In this document: positions 33,481 to 44,184 of the stretch, piece by piece
Numbering within the stretch: position 1 is the stretch's first letter
How the letters are laid out: each line of letters starts with the position of its first letter
Origin: Petrolisthes cinctipes
Lineage: Eukaryota; Arthropoda; Malacostraca; Decapoda; Porcellanidae
Length of the DNA stretch: 64,000 nt
Assembly: GCA_033782935.1 (NCBI GenBank)
Contig: JAWQEG010000261.1
Coordinates: 648,001-712,000, forward strand
Direction of reading: 5' to 3'
Notes under the pieces: model-generated
Databases searched by the model: none
Told to the model about the DNA's origin: nothing
Seen by the model: only the letters and a program-made list of their open reading frames with translations
Made by a program: the position numbers and the translations under genes

Positions 33481-33667
33481 TATAAAAACATTGCACTCCT
33501 TTACGACAGCTGTCATTTTTTCCATTATACAGTCACGAACACTAAGGTATACAGCTTTGGTTGAAGCTTTGAACAGTCCAATTCACCAACGAAGTACTGT
33601 AATTCCAATGGAGATCTTATTGTGCATTTATTTACGGTCTCTAGGTATTCCAAGCACACCTAATTAA
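33413..33667 (+). CDS. Unrecognised ORF in palindrome arm, copy 1
   Basis: 84 codons, sharing about 75 residues with the minus ORF at 39801-40112 (KTLHSFTTA, RYTALVEALNSPIHQ, STVIPMEILLCIYLRSLGIP). In this arm an extra base pattern after IPSTPN gives a stop, while the other copy reads on to HLFREIMVG. No domain is recognised. Open in both arms despite differences, but that may be chance. Confidence 0.25.
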   Translation: MRNKEPEHKWRPLATITREKINNIKTLHSFTTAVIFSIIQSRTLRYTALVEALNSPIHQRSTVIPMEILLCIYLRSLGIPSTPN

Positions 33668-34382
33668 TTATGACTTATTAGTGCTCGTTACTTTACCTCA
33701 TTTATTTCGTGAAATAATGGTGGGATGATTTTGATTGTAGATAAGACTGAAAATAAATGATGGTAACTAAGGTCTGTCTTGTGTTCTCTCTCCCTTTGAT
33801 TATACCCAACATCATGGAGCATCGAGGTCCTTTATCTTTGTGGGGTTATTCAATCTCCTGGCAATTTGCACTGAAATATTGCTTAACAGATTTCCATTTA
33901 TATTCTTGTATATCGTAAAGGGTCAACCTGGCTATTATTCTAATTGGTACTACAATTTAGTTGTAGGTTACAAAGTGATATGCACACCAACTTTATTGAT
34001 ATAATACACCTGTATAGTAGTACAGTAGTATAGTATAGTATAGTAGTATATAGTAGTATAAATAAACTGGTCTTGAGTTGCCAACTGGAAATTTCTTAAG
34101 GCGCTAAACTTACTCCCAAAAAACGCTAAAAAGGCGCTATTTTTGATAAATGTCCCACAAAACCTTCTGATTGTTATTTACTTATTACTCTTTATTATGT
34201 CAGGACTCTGAAATAATTAAAACCACCAAGAAATGCGCAACAAAAACACAGAAAAGCATCTGCCAAATGGCACTAAAGCCAAATTGTAAGAGCTATATTG
34301 TTCTATAAAGTGCCGAATCTAGCTCCAAAAGCGCTAAATTGGAAACTCTGGGCCGTCTGTGGCGCATGCAGCAGATACGTCA

Positions 34383-35161
34383 AATGCAAAACTGAGGGAA
34401 GAGCTGAGGGCAGTGAAAAGCAAAATACAGAAATAAGTGAGAAGATGGTAGCCCTTGAAGAGAAGTGGAGTAGGAACAAAGACAAGGAGGACCCTGAAGA
34501 GGAAGAAAGAGACACTGGAACCAAGGGTATGTGTGGAAGTGAGCCAACAAGGGGGGAGAGGAAGGATATGGATAGCATTAGGGAAGAGATGAAGGAACTG
34601 AGAGCAGATAATTATTCCCTTAAGAAAACTATAGAAAATCTGGAGAAGAAGTGGGATAAACGGGATGAGGAGATAGTAAGGAAAGTGACAGAGAGAATGA
34701 TGGAAAATTTGGAAGAGGAGCGAGAGAGAGAGAAGAAAAGGAACAATATTATAATGTTTAATGTACCAGAAAGCAGGAAAACGGAGATCAGTGAGATAAC
34801 ATATGAGGATAGGGAGAGATGTGAAGAAATCTTTCAGGGAAAGCTGGGTGTCAAGGATGCAAAGATTCAAATGATTTTTAGAATTGGCAGGATAACAACA
34901 GGAAAAGTCAGGCCAGTGATCATGGAGATGAATGAAGTGGGAATAAAGTGGGAGTTGGTAAAACGAAGCAAAAAACTTAAGAATAATGATGATCAGGTAA
35001 CCCAGAAAATCATTATTGCACCTGACCTGACCAAGAGGGAAAGAGAGGAGAATGATAGGTTGAGAGAAGAGTTGACACACAAAAGACAAAACGGAGGACA
35101 GTGGATAATAAGGAAAGGGAAAGTGGTAAGGATGCATGAAGTGGTCGGAGAGCAGGAGTGA
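34383..35161 (+). pseudogene. LINE ORF1: coiled coil plus RRM-like nucleic-acid-binding protein
   Basis: N-terminally truncated. A long charged coiled coil (to about 34730, SLKKTIENLEKKWDKRDEE) is followed by NNIIMFNVPES, FRIGR, RPVIMEMNE, IIIAPDLTKREREEN and GGQWIIRKGKVVR. This is the order found in LINE ORF1 proteins with an RRM-like domain. The part upstream of 34383 in the same open frame belongs to the palindrome arm, not to the LINE. ORF1 ends with TGA at 35159-35161 and the next codons stay in frame with ORF2. Confidence 0.7.
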
Positions 35162-38100
35162 CAAGTCAGTGTAAAGAAAGTAAACACAGTAAATAACTCA
35201 CAGGTAGGGGATGTAAATGAGAATGGCAATAACCTGTTATCAAGTACAAATAGGAGTAAGGAAGAAATAGATAAACTAGTCATTAAAGTTATTAATATAC
35301 AGGGATTATCAAAAGTTAAGGTTAAGGAAATTGAGGAACTAATAGATAGAAATAGTATTTTATGCCTTACAGAAACTCAAAAGAAAGTTAGAGATGTCAA
35401 CTTTAAAGATAGTATAGTTGTACTAGAGCAAATGAGAGATATAAAAGATCGTAAAGGTATAGGAATAATGATGTTGTACCAAAACAAAAAGGATGTTTCC
35501 TTTGACCACATATATACTAAAAGTAAGGATATTTTGCATGTAAAAGGTAGTATTAGAGGATGGGATATATCAGTTGTTATCGTATAGTTTAGTGTAAATG
35601 ACAAGGAAAGAAACAAAGCCATGAAAGCAGAAATTGAGATGATCCTGGATAATAATATAGAGGAGGCAGTGTTAGTAGTGGGAGACTTTAATGGACATGT
35701 GGGTTTTAAGGGAGATCAAAAGTTGGATGACAATGGCAAGATGATCCTGGATTGGCTAGAGAAATACAAACTTACTATGTTAAATGACGATATAAACTGT
35801 GAGGGGGAATATACATGGTCCAGAGACGGGAAAAAGAGTGTGATAGATTTTGCACTAGCCACCAATAAAGTATTTGATAAATATAAGAGGATGAGGATAG
35901 ATGAAGATCAGGAAAAGTGTGACATCACTGATCATAACCTAATAGAAATAGAGATAGAGGTAAAGCAAAACAGGAGGTACAATAATAAAGAATGGATTAC
36001 AAGAGAATTCTACAAAACAGATAAAGTTTCTTTAAAATTATATTGTGAAAAGCTTCAAGATAATGTCATGGGTGAAAGAGTTAAAAATATGAGAGACCTA
36101 GAAAACAAGATAATTAATACAGCAAATAGGTATCTTAAGGGTAAATATAGAAGGAAAAATATTGGGGTAAATAAAGTAGAAGAGGAACCAGAATGGTTTA
36201 ATGAGGAGATAAGGAGGGAAATCAAGGAGAGAAGGAGGTACAATAGGAGTATAAGGAACGAAACATGTCCAGAGGAAAAGGACAGATGGAAAAAGTTGTA
36301 CTTAGATCAAAAAGAGAAGGTGCAAATCTTAGTTAGAAAGGCAATGAGAGCTAGTGATGTGAAGAAAGCGAAGGAGATTAAAGAGGATAAAAGTAATGGA
36401 AAGAACACCTGGAAATACATAAGGATGCTGAGGGGGGATAGAGAAAGAGAATCAATAGATTTGATGGACGGGGTATATGGTGACGATAACAAAAAATTAG
36501 AAGGGGATAGAGCTAAATCACAGATTGAGACATTTTGGAAAGGGTTGTATGGAAAACATCAAAATAATATTAATGAAGTTTGGAATGAGGAGGCTAGGTC
36601 AGAGTATATAGAAAAGAGAAATTCTATAAAGTTAGATATAGAGAGAGGAAGGCATTATCAGGTTATAAATCAGGAGAGAGAGAATACACCAATTCATATA
36701 GAAAACTATGGGGAGGAAATTAAAGAACATATTGATATGGCTCTAAAAATAGGAGAGAGAGTTAAATACTTAGATGATGAAATTATAACAGTAGAGCGAG
36801 TCAAAAGGTGTTTAGCAAAGCTGAAAAACAAAAAGGCAGCAGGCCCAGATGGGATAAAACCAGAATTTTACAAAGTATTCTTAGAAAACAGGCATCTACT
36901 AACAACACTAGTGCAAACATTCAAACACACCCTACAGTCAGGTGAGATACCAGAAGGATGGAAGGAAAGTAAAACGGTAATGATCCCCAAAACAAGAAAG
37001 CCTAAAGTTAATGAGTTTCGACCCATAGCTCTAACAAATATAGGCTATAAATTACTAATGGCAGTGGTGAGAATAAGTGTTGAGGAGCAAATAAGGAGAA
37101 ATGACTGGGGAAAGGAAAATCAGGCGGGGTTTACAACAGGAGCTCGAATTGAAAATAATATTTTAATTTTGAGACACTGTGTAGAGCAGACATTTAAGAA
37201 CAAAAAGTCACTTGTAATTTCGGTCGATTTTGCAAAAGCATTCGATAGTATTAAGAGAGACTTAATGGTGAAAACTCTAATAGATTATAAAATAAATGAA
37301 CAAACTATTGATGTAATAACAAAATTATATGATGGGGACATAACCAAAGTTAGACTTAATAAGGATGAAGAGATCAATATACCAGTTAGTAGCGGGATAA
37401 GACAGGGATGTACGGGATCAACCACCTTATTCAAACTAGTTACATACAAAATTATGCAGCATTTAGAGAGGGTAGATAGAGGATATAAAGATGAAAACTT
37501 CAACATAACATCCCTGTTCTATGCAGATGACGGAATGCTATTGGCAGGGAATGAGAAAGACGCGGAAAAGGTGATTGAGCAAGTGATTAAAGCGGGAAGG
37601 GAATGTGGGCTTGAGATAAACAAACAGAAAAGTAATATAATTATATTCAATATGAAAGAAAAGCCTAATGAAATTGCAGGGATAAAAGTGAGTGATAAAT
37701 TAAAATACTTGGGGATAACTATTAATGACAGTAGAAACATGTTTAAAGTGCAAAAACAGTTAATGATAGAAAAAGCGAATAAAATGGCAAATTTAACATA
37801 CTCTGTTGTAGCAAGAAGTTGTGCCAGGCTAACAATTGGAAAGGTGTTTTGGAAAAGTATAGCTCTTCCAATAATATTGTATGGGGCTAATGTTTTAGAT
37901 TTTACAAAAGAAGACATAAAAAAACTACAAAGGGTGGAAAACAGTGTGGGAAGAAAGATACTAGGAGCACCAAGCTATACGCAAGAAGCTGCAATAAGGG
38001 GAGAAATAGGAATCTCGAGTATGAAAAGTAGAATAATGGAGGGACAAATATAATATCTACAATACATATTAAGAGGTGAGAATAATGAGCTATTAGAAAG

Positions 38101-38647
38101 AACAATAGATGAAATGAGAATAGAAAATAAGAATAAGTGGATAAAAAGTTTGCTGGAGAACAGAAGATTAGTGGGAATAAGAGGGGTGGAAATAAGTAAT
38201 GCAGAAATTAGTGATAGGGTGAAACAATGGGACACAAATAACTGGAAAAATGAATTACAAGAAAAAGAAAGCTTAAATTTGTATAGGGAGTGGAGAAAGG
38301 AAATTGGAGGGCAGGACGAAATCTACGAAAACAGTGAAGCATCAAGTATCATGTTACGGTGCCGCACAAATAACCTAGGACTTGGAGACAGAAAAAGATT
38401 TCAAAACCTCCCAACAAGTTGTGTGATGTGTGGCGGTGAAATGGAAAATTTACCCCACTTTCTTCTCCATTGCCCAGCCTACAGCGAAGAAAGAAGAAAA
38501 AATCAAGTGCTACAACAACCGTTTGGCGAGGAAGAAGACAGTGTTATAGGCAGTCTTTTGTTTGAAAATAATTCCATTGAGAAAAATAGAGAAACAGTAT
38601 ATAAATTCTGGAAAATAAGGGAGAATAAAATAAAAACCTTAGTGTAA
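35162..38647 (+). pseudogene. LINE ORF2: endonuclease-reverse transcriptase
   Basis: One frame. Endonuclease: VIKVINIQGLSK, LCLTETQ, VVGDFNGHVG, WSRDGKKSVIDF, ITDHNLIEIE. RT: KLKNKKAAGPDGIKPEF, ESKTVMIPKTRKP, FRPIALTNIGYKL, NQAGFTTG, ISVDFAKAFDSI (catalytic Asp), SSGIRQGCTGS, LFYADDGMLLA (catalytic YADD intact), LKYLGITIND. A C-terminal Cys/His box CVMCGGEMENLPHFLLHC ends it. Breaks: in-frame TAG at 35585-35587 in the endonuclease and TAA at 38051-38053 after the RT. Only point stops break it, so decay is modest. Clade not assigned. Confidence 0.85.
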
Positions 38648-39800
38648 CAGAAAAATTAAAACTAGACCCAGACCACAAGAACTTATAATAGTGAACACAT
38701 CAGGAAGTGCCGATCAAAAGGCATAACTTCCGCCATCAACCTGAACCTGAACGTCATGGCGGCAATAACGCATAAAAACTAGATCAGACATTATGCTCGA
38801 GAGTGCACTTCTTTGGCTGATATTTATGCATAATAATAATAACGTATTATAATAATCATTATTAGTATTATTATGCACAATAATAATAACTGGTGTAATC
38901 GCATACGTTGGAATGAACGCCGCTATGACGTCATACCTTTGGAAGAATGTGATTGGTCACAATCACATTCTTCCAAAGGTATGACGTCATAGCGGCGTTC
39001 ATTCCAACGTATGCGATGACACCAATTATTATTATTGTGCATAATAATACTAATAATGATTATTATAATACGTTATTATTATTATGCATAAATATCAGCC
39101 AAAGAAGTGCACTCTCGAGCATAATGTCTGATCTAGTTTTTATGCGTTATTGCCGCCATGACGTATCTGCTGCATGCGCCACAGACGGCCCAGAGTTTCC
39201 AATTTAGCGCTTTTGGAGCTAGATTCGGCACTTTATAGTACAATATAGCGCTTACAATTTGGCTTTAGTGCCATTTGGCAGCTGCTTTTCTTTTTTTGTT
39301 GCGCATTTCTTGGTGGTTTTAATTATTTCAGAGTCCTGACATAATAAAGAGTAATAAGTAAATAACAATCAGAAGGTTTTGTGGGACATTTATCAAAAAT
39401 AGCCCTTTTTTAGCGCTTTTTGGGAGTAAGTTTAGCGCCTTAAGAAATTTCCAGTTGGCAACTCATGACCAGTTTATTTATACTACTATATACTACTATA
39501 CTACTGTACTACTATACAGGTGTATTATATCAATAAAGTTGGTGTGCATATCACTTTGTAACCTACAACTAAAGTATAGTACCAATTAGAATAATAGCCA
39601 GGTTGACCCTTTACGATATACAAGAATATAAATGGAAATCTGTTAAGCAATATTTCAGTGCAAATTGCCAGGAGATTGAATAACCCCACAAAGATAAAGG
39701 ACCTCGATGCTCCATGATGTTGGGTATAATCAAAGGGAGAGAGAACACAAGACAGACCTTAGTTACCATAATTTATTTTCAGTCTTACCTACAATCAAAA

Positions 39801-40112
39801 TCATCCCACCATTATTTCACGAAATAAATGAGGTACAGTAACGAGCACTAATAACTCATTAGGTGTGCTTGGAATACCTAGAGACCGTAAATAAATGCAC
39901 AATAAGATCTCCATTGGAATTACAGTACTTCGTTGGTGAATTGGACTGTTCAAAGCTTCAACCAAAGCTGTATACCTTAGTGCTCGTGACTGTATAATGG
40001 AAAAAATGATAGCTGTCGTAAAGGAGTGCAATGTTTTTATATATATTTTTTTTTTCCACGACGAGGATAAGCGCGAGTCATTAGTTAATCGGAATATGAC
40101 GTCATGACACAA
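39801..40112 (-). CDS. Unrecognised ORF in palindrome arm, copy 2
   Basis: 103 codons, mirror copy of 33413-33667 with a longer C-terminus. The first 24 residues lie outside the palindrome. No recognised domain. Confidence 0.25.
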   Translation of the reverse strand: MCHDVIFRLTNDSRLSSSWKKKIYIKTLHSFTTAIIFSIIQSRALRYTALVEALNSPIHQRSTVIPMEILLCIYLRSLGIPSTPNELLVLVTVPHLFREIMVG

Positions 40113-40476
40113 GAGAAGCTCGTGAGTCGTGAGAGGCTGATATTTCAGATAGTCACTTTTTTCACTTCAACTTAATTTTTAGTTCATTTTTTATTAGACT
40201 GACACATTTTTTACTATAATGTTTATCCTCTACCATTATTCCGTTTGTATTCAAAGAACCAAGTAAATATTTACTGAAATTAATAAGGTATAAAGAAATA
40301 AAAGACCACTTCTACCGTGAAAAAGTGCAAGGTCTTAAAACAATAAAAGCAAGCTATGACGTCATACCTTTCGGAGTGTGATTGGTTAATCGGAGGTGAC
40401 GTCATGACGAGAGAAAGGCGCCTGATTGGCTGATATTTTAGATGGTGCCGAAATTAACAACAGTTTCGGAATATGC
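40044..40476. other. Unassigned DNA with three TGACGTCA octamers
   Basis: TGACGTCA at 40097, 40357 and 40397. The context TATGACGTCATACCTTT and GTGATTGGT at 40356-40386 repeats the palindrome centre (38925-38956), so this looks like a diverged relative of the same foldback sequence. Confidence 0.5.
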
Positions 40477-40569
40477 GGCCGGGACGAGGAAGGCTTAAAA
40501 AGATACCAATATTCTTTTTTTTTTTGTGTTAACGCTCATTTATTATCCATATATTTTCGAGTCGTTACA
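40477..40569 (+). repeat. 5' LTR, last part
   Basis: Matches 42858-42945 of the 3' LTR. 268 bp of LTR (equivalent to 42590-42857) are missing from the 5' copy. Confidence 0.85.
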
Positions 40570-41701
40570 CTGGTGGCAGCGAAGGTGTGATAAGCTAAGA
40601 GTTTTGGCCAGCCGTATTGGAGGAAACAGAGTGTTATAGGGTTGGGGACGTTAACGTGAGTAATGTTCCGAGTGGCAATTGCGGGACACAGCCAGGTACC
40701 ACGTGGCTTAGATGTGGAAATTGAAAACCAAACATGCTCATGATATAGTAGATAGACTTTCCCAGTATATCATTGACTTCGGGAGACCTGACTCCATCTT
40801 GTGTGACAACGCCATGGAATTCACTGGGCAAGAGCTAAGGGGGTGGGCTGACCAGCATGGCATCGAGATCGTCTACACCACCCCATATCACCCCCAAGCC
40901 AACGGACTGATCGAGCGCATTATTCCCGAGTTGGAAGAGACACAAATGGGAGAACTTGAGGAGGAGGAGGAGGATGCTTACCTCCCTCCTCGCTGTCGTC
41001 AGCCTCCCAGACGACTTATTGAGGAATGTTAGCCAGTGATATGAAGAAATGGTTGAGATATGTGTGTACAGCAGTGGACAGTCATGAGTTTAGTATTGGG
41101 AAGTTTTACCACTAGCATTGATCGAAGGTCAACTGTGCTCTTGTCTCATTTTCTCATGTTCTATTCTTAAGTATTCTCAGGTATATCAGTATTCTTTTCC
41201 AGAGTTGTGTAGTTCAATCATGTGTCTTAATTCAAGCGAACCTAGGATAATTCTGTTCTCAATTCACAGTCATCACCTCATGCGTGGTCCTAAGTTTCAC
41301 TTAAGGACATATTGCCTATGCCTAAATTTGGTTAAGGAAGTGATTTAGGTGAGTGCGGCTGAATGTGTTGAATGTGATGAATGTAAAAGATTATTTTCTT
41401 GCCATAGGCTAGGATAATATGAGAGTGACGGAGAAGTCAGTGGACAACTCCATAGATTACTCGTAGAGTGAAGGTGACTGGGGTACATGACACAATTTCT
41501 GACTTATTAAAAATGGGAGATGGCATATTTCCTCACGGGGAAAGTAATGCGAGTCAGGTGACTCTTAGGGAACTTAGGGTGAGACAGAGTTATAAGTTGT
41601 TCAGTAGGTAGTGTGTATGGTCTAACTAAGTTAAGTGAAATGATATGTGATGTAAAGGGCATATCTTTTGCTGTGAGTTTTAACTCTGGGGAATGGACGT
41701 G
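40570..41701 (+). pseudogene. Gypsy internal region: leader, integrase tail, 3' untranslated part
   Basis: TGGTGGCAGCG (primer-binding site) at 40571, then about 140 bp of leader. The ORF 40712-41032 gives an integrase core fragment: FGRPDSILCDNAMEFTGQEL (second catalytic Asp) and TPYHPQANGLIERI (catalytic Glu). It is fused to an acidic tail ending RQPPRRLIEEC, typical of gypsy pol C-termini. Gag, protease, RT, RNase H and the first integrase Asp are deleted. 41033-41701 is non-coding. A purine-rich GGGGAATGGACG tract precedes the 3' LTR. Confidence 0.75.
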
Positions 41702-42945
41702 TGTAACGCTCCTTTTTATTTTTATTCAATGGATCTCTTTGAGTTGCCCCTTTTATTTTTTTTTCTTGTCCATCTTCGAGTTGAAGTCATGGCCGAAGAA
41801 AAAGAAAACGTGATAGTAGTTATTACTGGTAATGTATAATGTTTGTATATATATAATATAGACATGTTAGTTATTATAATAGGTAGGAAATTAATTATGT
41901 GTATGTATTTTGGGAGATGGGTTGATCAGGAGGACGTGGTAACAACCATGATGTAATGAGTATGAGTATTGCATCAGCTTATATGGAATTCGAGCGAGTA
42001 TAGTGGAGTCTTTAAAATAATGTATGTTATTTCCTGATTAGCATAATGGGTAGTTAACTAACCTCCGAGACCACTTACCTGACTCACCCTATCTCCTATC
42101 TTATTTTAAAAACTCACTACAAAAGTAATTTGCAGTCCCAGAGGGTTATTGACGAAGTAATTTATGTTCCAATATTTCGCTGAGTTTGGGGGAGAACTCA
42201 TTCTCTCTCCGGCTTCCCCTTCAAACAGGTACGGTTGAAAACAGTCTGTGTTAACTATAATAATTAGTGTACTTAAAGTAATAATAATATTCCATAACTA
42301 AAGAGTAAGTGTCTAATAAGTGCTTGATGTGTTGAAAGTTTTAATTTGCCCTATGATGACAGTGATAAATTAAGATTGATTCTCTCTCCGGCTTCCCCTT
42401 CAAACAGGTGGTGTTCTGGTCCACGAGGTCGTGCTAGTCAAAGATATCTGGGAAAGTTAATTCTTAGTGGTAGTTCTCGATATCCATATTACGGTTCGGG
42501 GTACATTGCCCACCGTGAGTGGTTATTTCTCTGATTAATTTCTATGTGATTTTCTTTGTCATTCTTTGGTGAATTTATTTTCTTGTACATGTGTTCTTGG
42601 TAGGATTAAGTTAAATTCTAAGTTAAATTCTAAGTATAGTTCTGATTCTAATTCTAAGTATAGTTATAAGGTTGATTCTGGTCATCATTGTTCTTATTTT
42701 TTTTAGTTAATTCCAAGCTAAAGTTCCGCATAATTATCATTTAGTATATTCTTCATTAATATCGTGTGTGTGTGTAATAAATTCATTTGGAAAACTTTAT
42801 AGACATCTTAGTATATTTGCCCCCATTCCTATATCATTCTCGATTCTCCTACCGCCTGGCCGGGACGAGGAAGGCTTAAAAAGATACCAAATTTTTTTTT
42901 TGTGTTAACGCTCGTTCATTATCCATATATTTTCGAGTCGTTACA
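41702..42945 (+). repeat. 3' LTR, complete (1,244 bp)
   Basis: Starts TGTAACG and ends CGTTACA. Followed by the CTAC duplication. Confidence 0.9.
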
Positions 42946-43240
42946 CTACCAATACTCACACCATTGTATTTGATGCCGTATTGGTCTTTACTGTCTTCTG
43001 CTACAAGGTTGATATTAGTGTGACATTCCATATACACTCTACCAATACTCACACCGTTGTATTTGATGCCGTTTTGGTCTTTACTGTCTGCTGCTACAAG
43101 GTTGATATTAGTGTGACATTCCATGTACAGTACACCTTGCCTTGTGAACTGACTGACTGCACCACCTTACACATCTTCAAGTCATCAGGACTGCCAACAT
43201 GTTGGAGAGGGAATATTTCCACACTCAGTCTTCAATACCC
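42946..43240 (-). CDS. ORF of 31-residue repeats, 5' part (right of gypsy insertion)
   Basis: Minus frame open from about 43240 (after a TGA) through a Met at 43122-43124 and two more 31-residue units, continuing the ORF at 32257-32522 if the gypsy element is ignored. The upstream part reads DDLKMCKVVQSVSQFT. The opposite frame (42981-43334, plus) is equally open and ends LQYPYQFSGF...ETRVNVNL. Function unknown. Confidence 0.3.
42949..43134 (+). repeat. 93-bp tandem repeat, two copies right of the gypsy insertion
   Basis: Units start at 42949 and 43042. Confidence 0.95.
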
Positions 43241-43406
43241 TTACCAGTTTAGTGGTTTTCAACCAACTTATAATCCTCTTGGAGTATCAAAACTAATTTG
43301 GGCTAACGAGACTAGAGTCAACGTCAATCTCTAATTAATGAAAAAAAAAAAAAAAAAAAAAATACAGTTGACAAGCCTGTGGGTGCCAGACGCAATCTCC
43401 CAGGAA
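43135..43406 (+). other. Unassigned DNA ending in a 24-base A tract
   Basis: A24 at 43341-43364 could be the tail of a retroposed sequence read on the plus strand. No target duplication identified. Confidence 0.4.
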
Positions 43407-43976
43407 AGTGATTCACGAAGGCTTAACCAGCAAATATTAGCAAGCAAACAGCTGTTTGTTAACTCTTGCTAAACTTCGCTAAGGATAGCAGTCTTTTCAC
43501 TTATTTTTCGTTTATTCCAGTTAATAATGCATAATTTCAAGTAAAAATATTTTCTAATAATAAATAAACCTTATTGATATGCAGTATTGCATATTTTATC
43601 GTTTTTTGTAGTTAGGGCAAAAACTATTTAACCACATGCTGCCGCAGAGCCCGCACTGTTTGTAAACAAACTCGACGTCATGGCAGAGGCTGAAGTTCAA
43701 GTTCAACCTATTAAGAAGAAAAGGAAGCCTAACTGGTCACAAGAGGAGACCCTGCATCTAGTTACACGGATACAAGAAAGAAAGGTTATCATAAATGGCC
43801 GGTTTAAGACATCTTTAACCAACAAGGACAAGAAGGCGGCCTGGGACAAGATCACTAGGAGTCTCAATGCTGCTTACCCACTGAACCAAAGGACAGTGGA
43901 TGAAGTTGAAACAAAATGGTTTTCTGTTTGCTAACAGAGATTTGTTAAGCTAGCAAACAAGTTTTGTGTATACCGG
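43407..43976 (+). mobile_element. Harbinger end fragment carrying a Myb/SANT exon
   Basis: Left border GTGATTCACGAAGGCTTAA and right border (complement of CCGGTATACACAAAACTTGTT at 43956-43976) are similar inverted ends. It abuts head-to-head with the Harbinger element starting at 43984, separated by 7 bp. Confidence 0.5.
43680..43934 (+). pseudogene. Myb/SANT-like DNA-binding protein of PIF/Harbinger, first exon
   Basis: After MAEAEVQVQ and a basic stretch (KKKRK), NWSQEETLHLVTRI, KKAAWDKITRSLNAAYP and RTVDEVETKW form a Myb/SANT-like domain with the expected Trp spacing. In Harbinger elements such a protein is the second gene and helps carry the transposase to DNA. After KW the frame runs into the element end and stops at 43932-43934. 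The expected next part (a Lys-rich segment) is found on the minus strand at 48001-48063, so the gene is split or this is a second truncated copy. Confidence 0.65.
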
Positions 43977-44184
43977 CTCTGGGCCGGTATACACAAAACT
44001 TGTTAAGTTAACAAACAGTTGTTAAGGGTAACAAATTCCTGTTAAGGGTAGCAAATTCCTGTTAAGCCTAAAAATTCGCTATTAAATCACTAACAGTAGT
44101 TTGCCAGTGCCTTAAAAATAATGTTAAGGTAAAAGTGCTCTAGAGGACTTTTAAGCCCTTAACAACTTTCTGTTAGTCGAGAAT

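Larger units (their letters stand above)
34383..38750 (+). mobile_element. 5'-truncated LINE (non-LTR retrotransposon) in the palindrome
   Basis: 4,368 bp bounded by the 6-bp duplication ACGTCA (34377-34382 and 38751-38756). The intact palindrome arm has one copy (TGACGT at 39159-39164). Truncated inside ORF1 at the left. No poly(A) tail at the right. Confidence 0.8.
33481..40043. repeat. 2.2-kb near-perfect palindrome, left arm split by a LINE
   Basis: Right arm 38960-40043 is the reverse complement of 33481-34376 joined to 38751-38955. The arms are about 1.1 kb each, separated by 4 bp (38956-38959). The arms differ by scattered substitutions, so they are not one read folded on itself. The left arm carries the LINE 34383-38750; the right arm has the single-copy empty site (39159-39164). 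It interrupts the 5' LTR. Contains TGACGTCA octamers next to the centre and a GTATA-type microsatellite in each arm (34008-34065, 39478-39525). Confidence 0.9.
32523..42945 (+). mobile_element. Gypsy LTR retrotransposon, internally deleted, 5' LTR interrupted
   Basis: LTR termini TGTAACG...CGTTACA, flanked by the 4-bp duplication CTAC (32519-32522 and 42946-42949) exactly inside a 93-bp repeat unit. 5' LTR: 32523-33411 plus 40477-40569, split by a palindromic insertion. Internal: 40570-41701. 3' LTR: 41702-42945. TGGTGGCAGCG directly after the 5' LTR is a typical gypsy primer-binding site. Only an integrase tail is left of pol. The LTRs are nearly identical, so insertion was recent. Confidence 0.85.

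Noticed and set aside
34298..34382. Start of LINE ORF1 at ATG 34298
   Set aside because: These bases belong to the palindrome arm (mirrored at 39159-39245); the LINE starts at 34383.
34334..35164. 276-codon minus ORF opposite LINE ORF1
   Set aside because: A shadow of a purine-rich coding strand; the plus strand has coiled-coil and RRM-like motifs.
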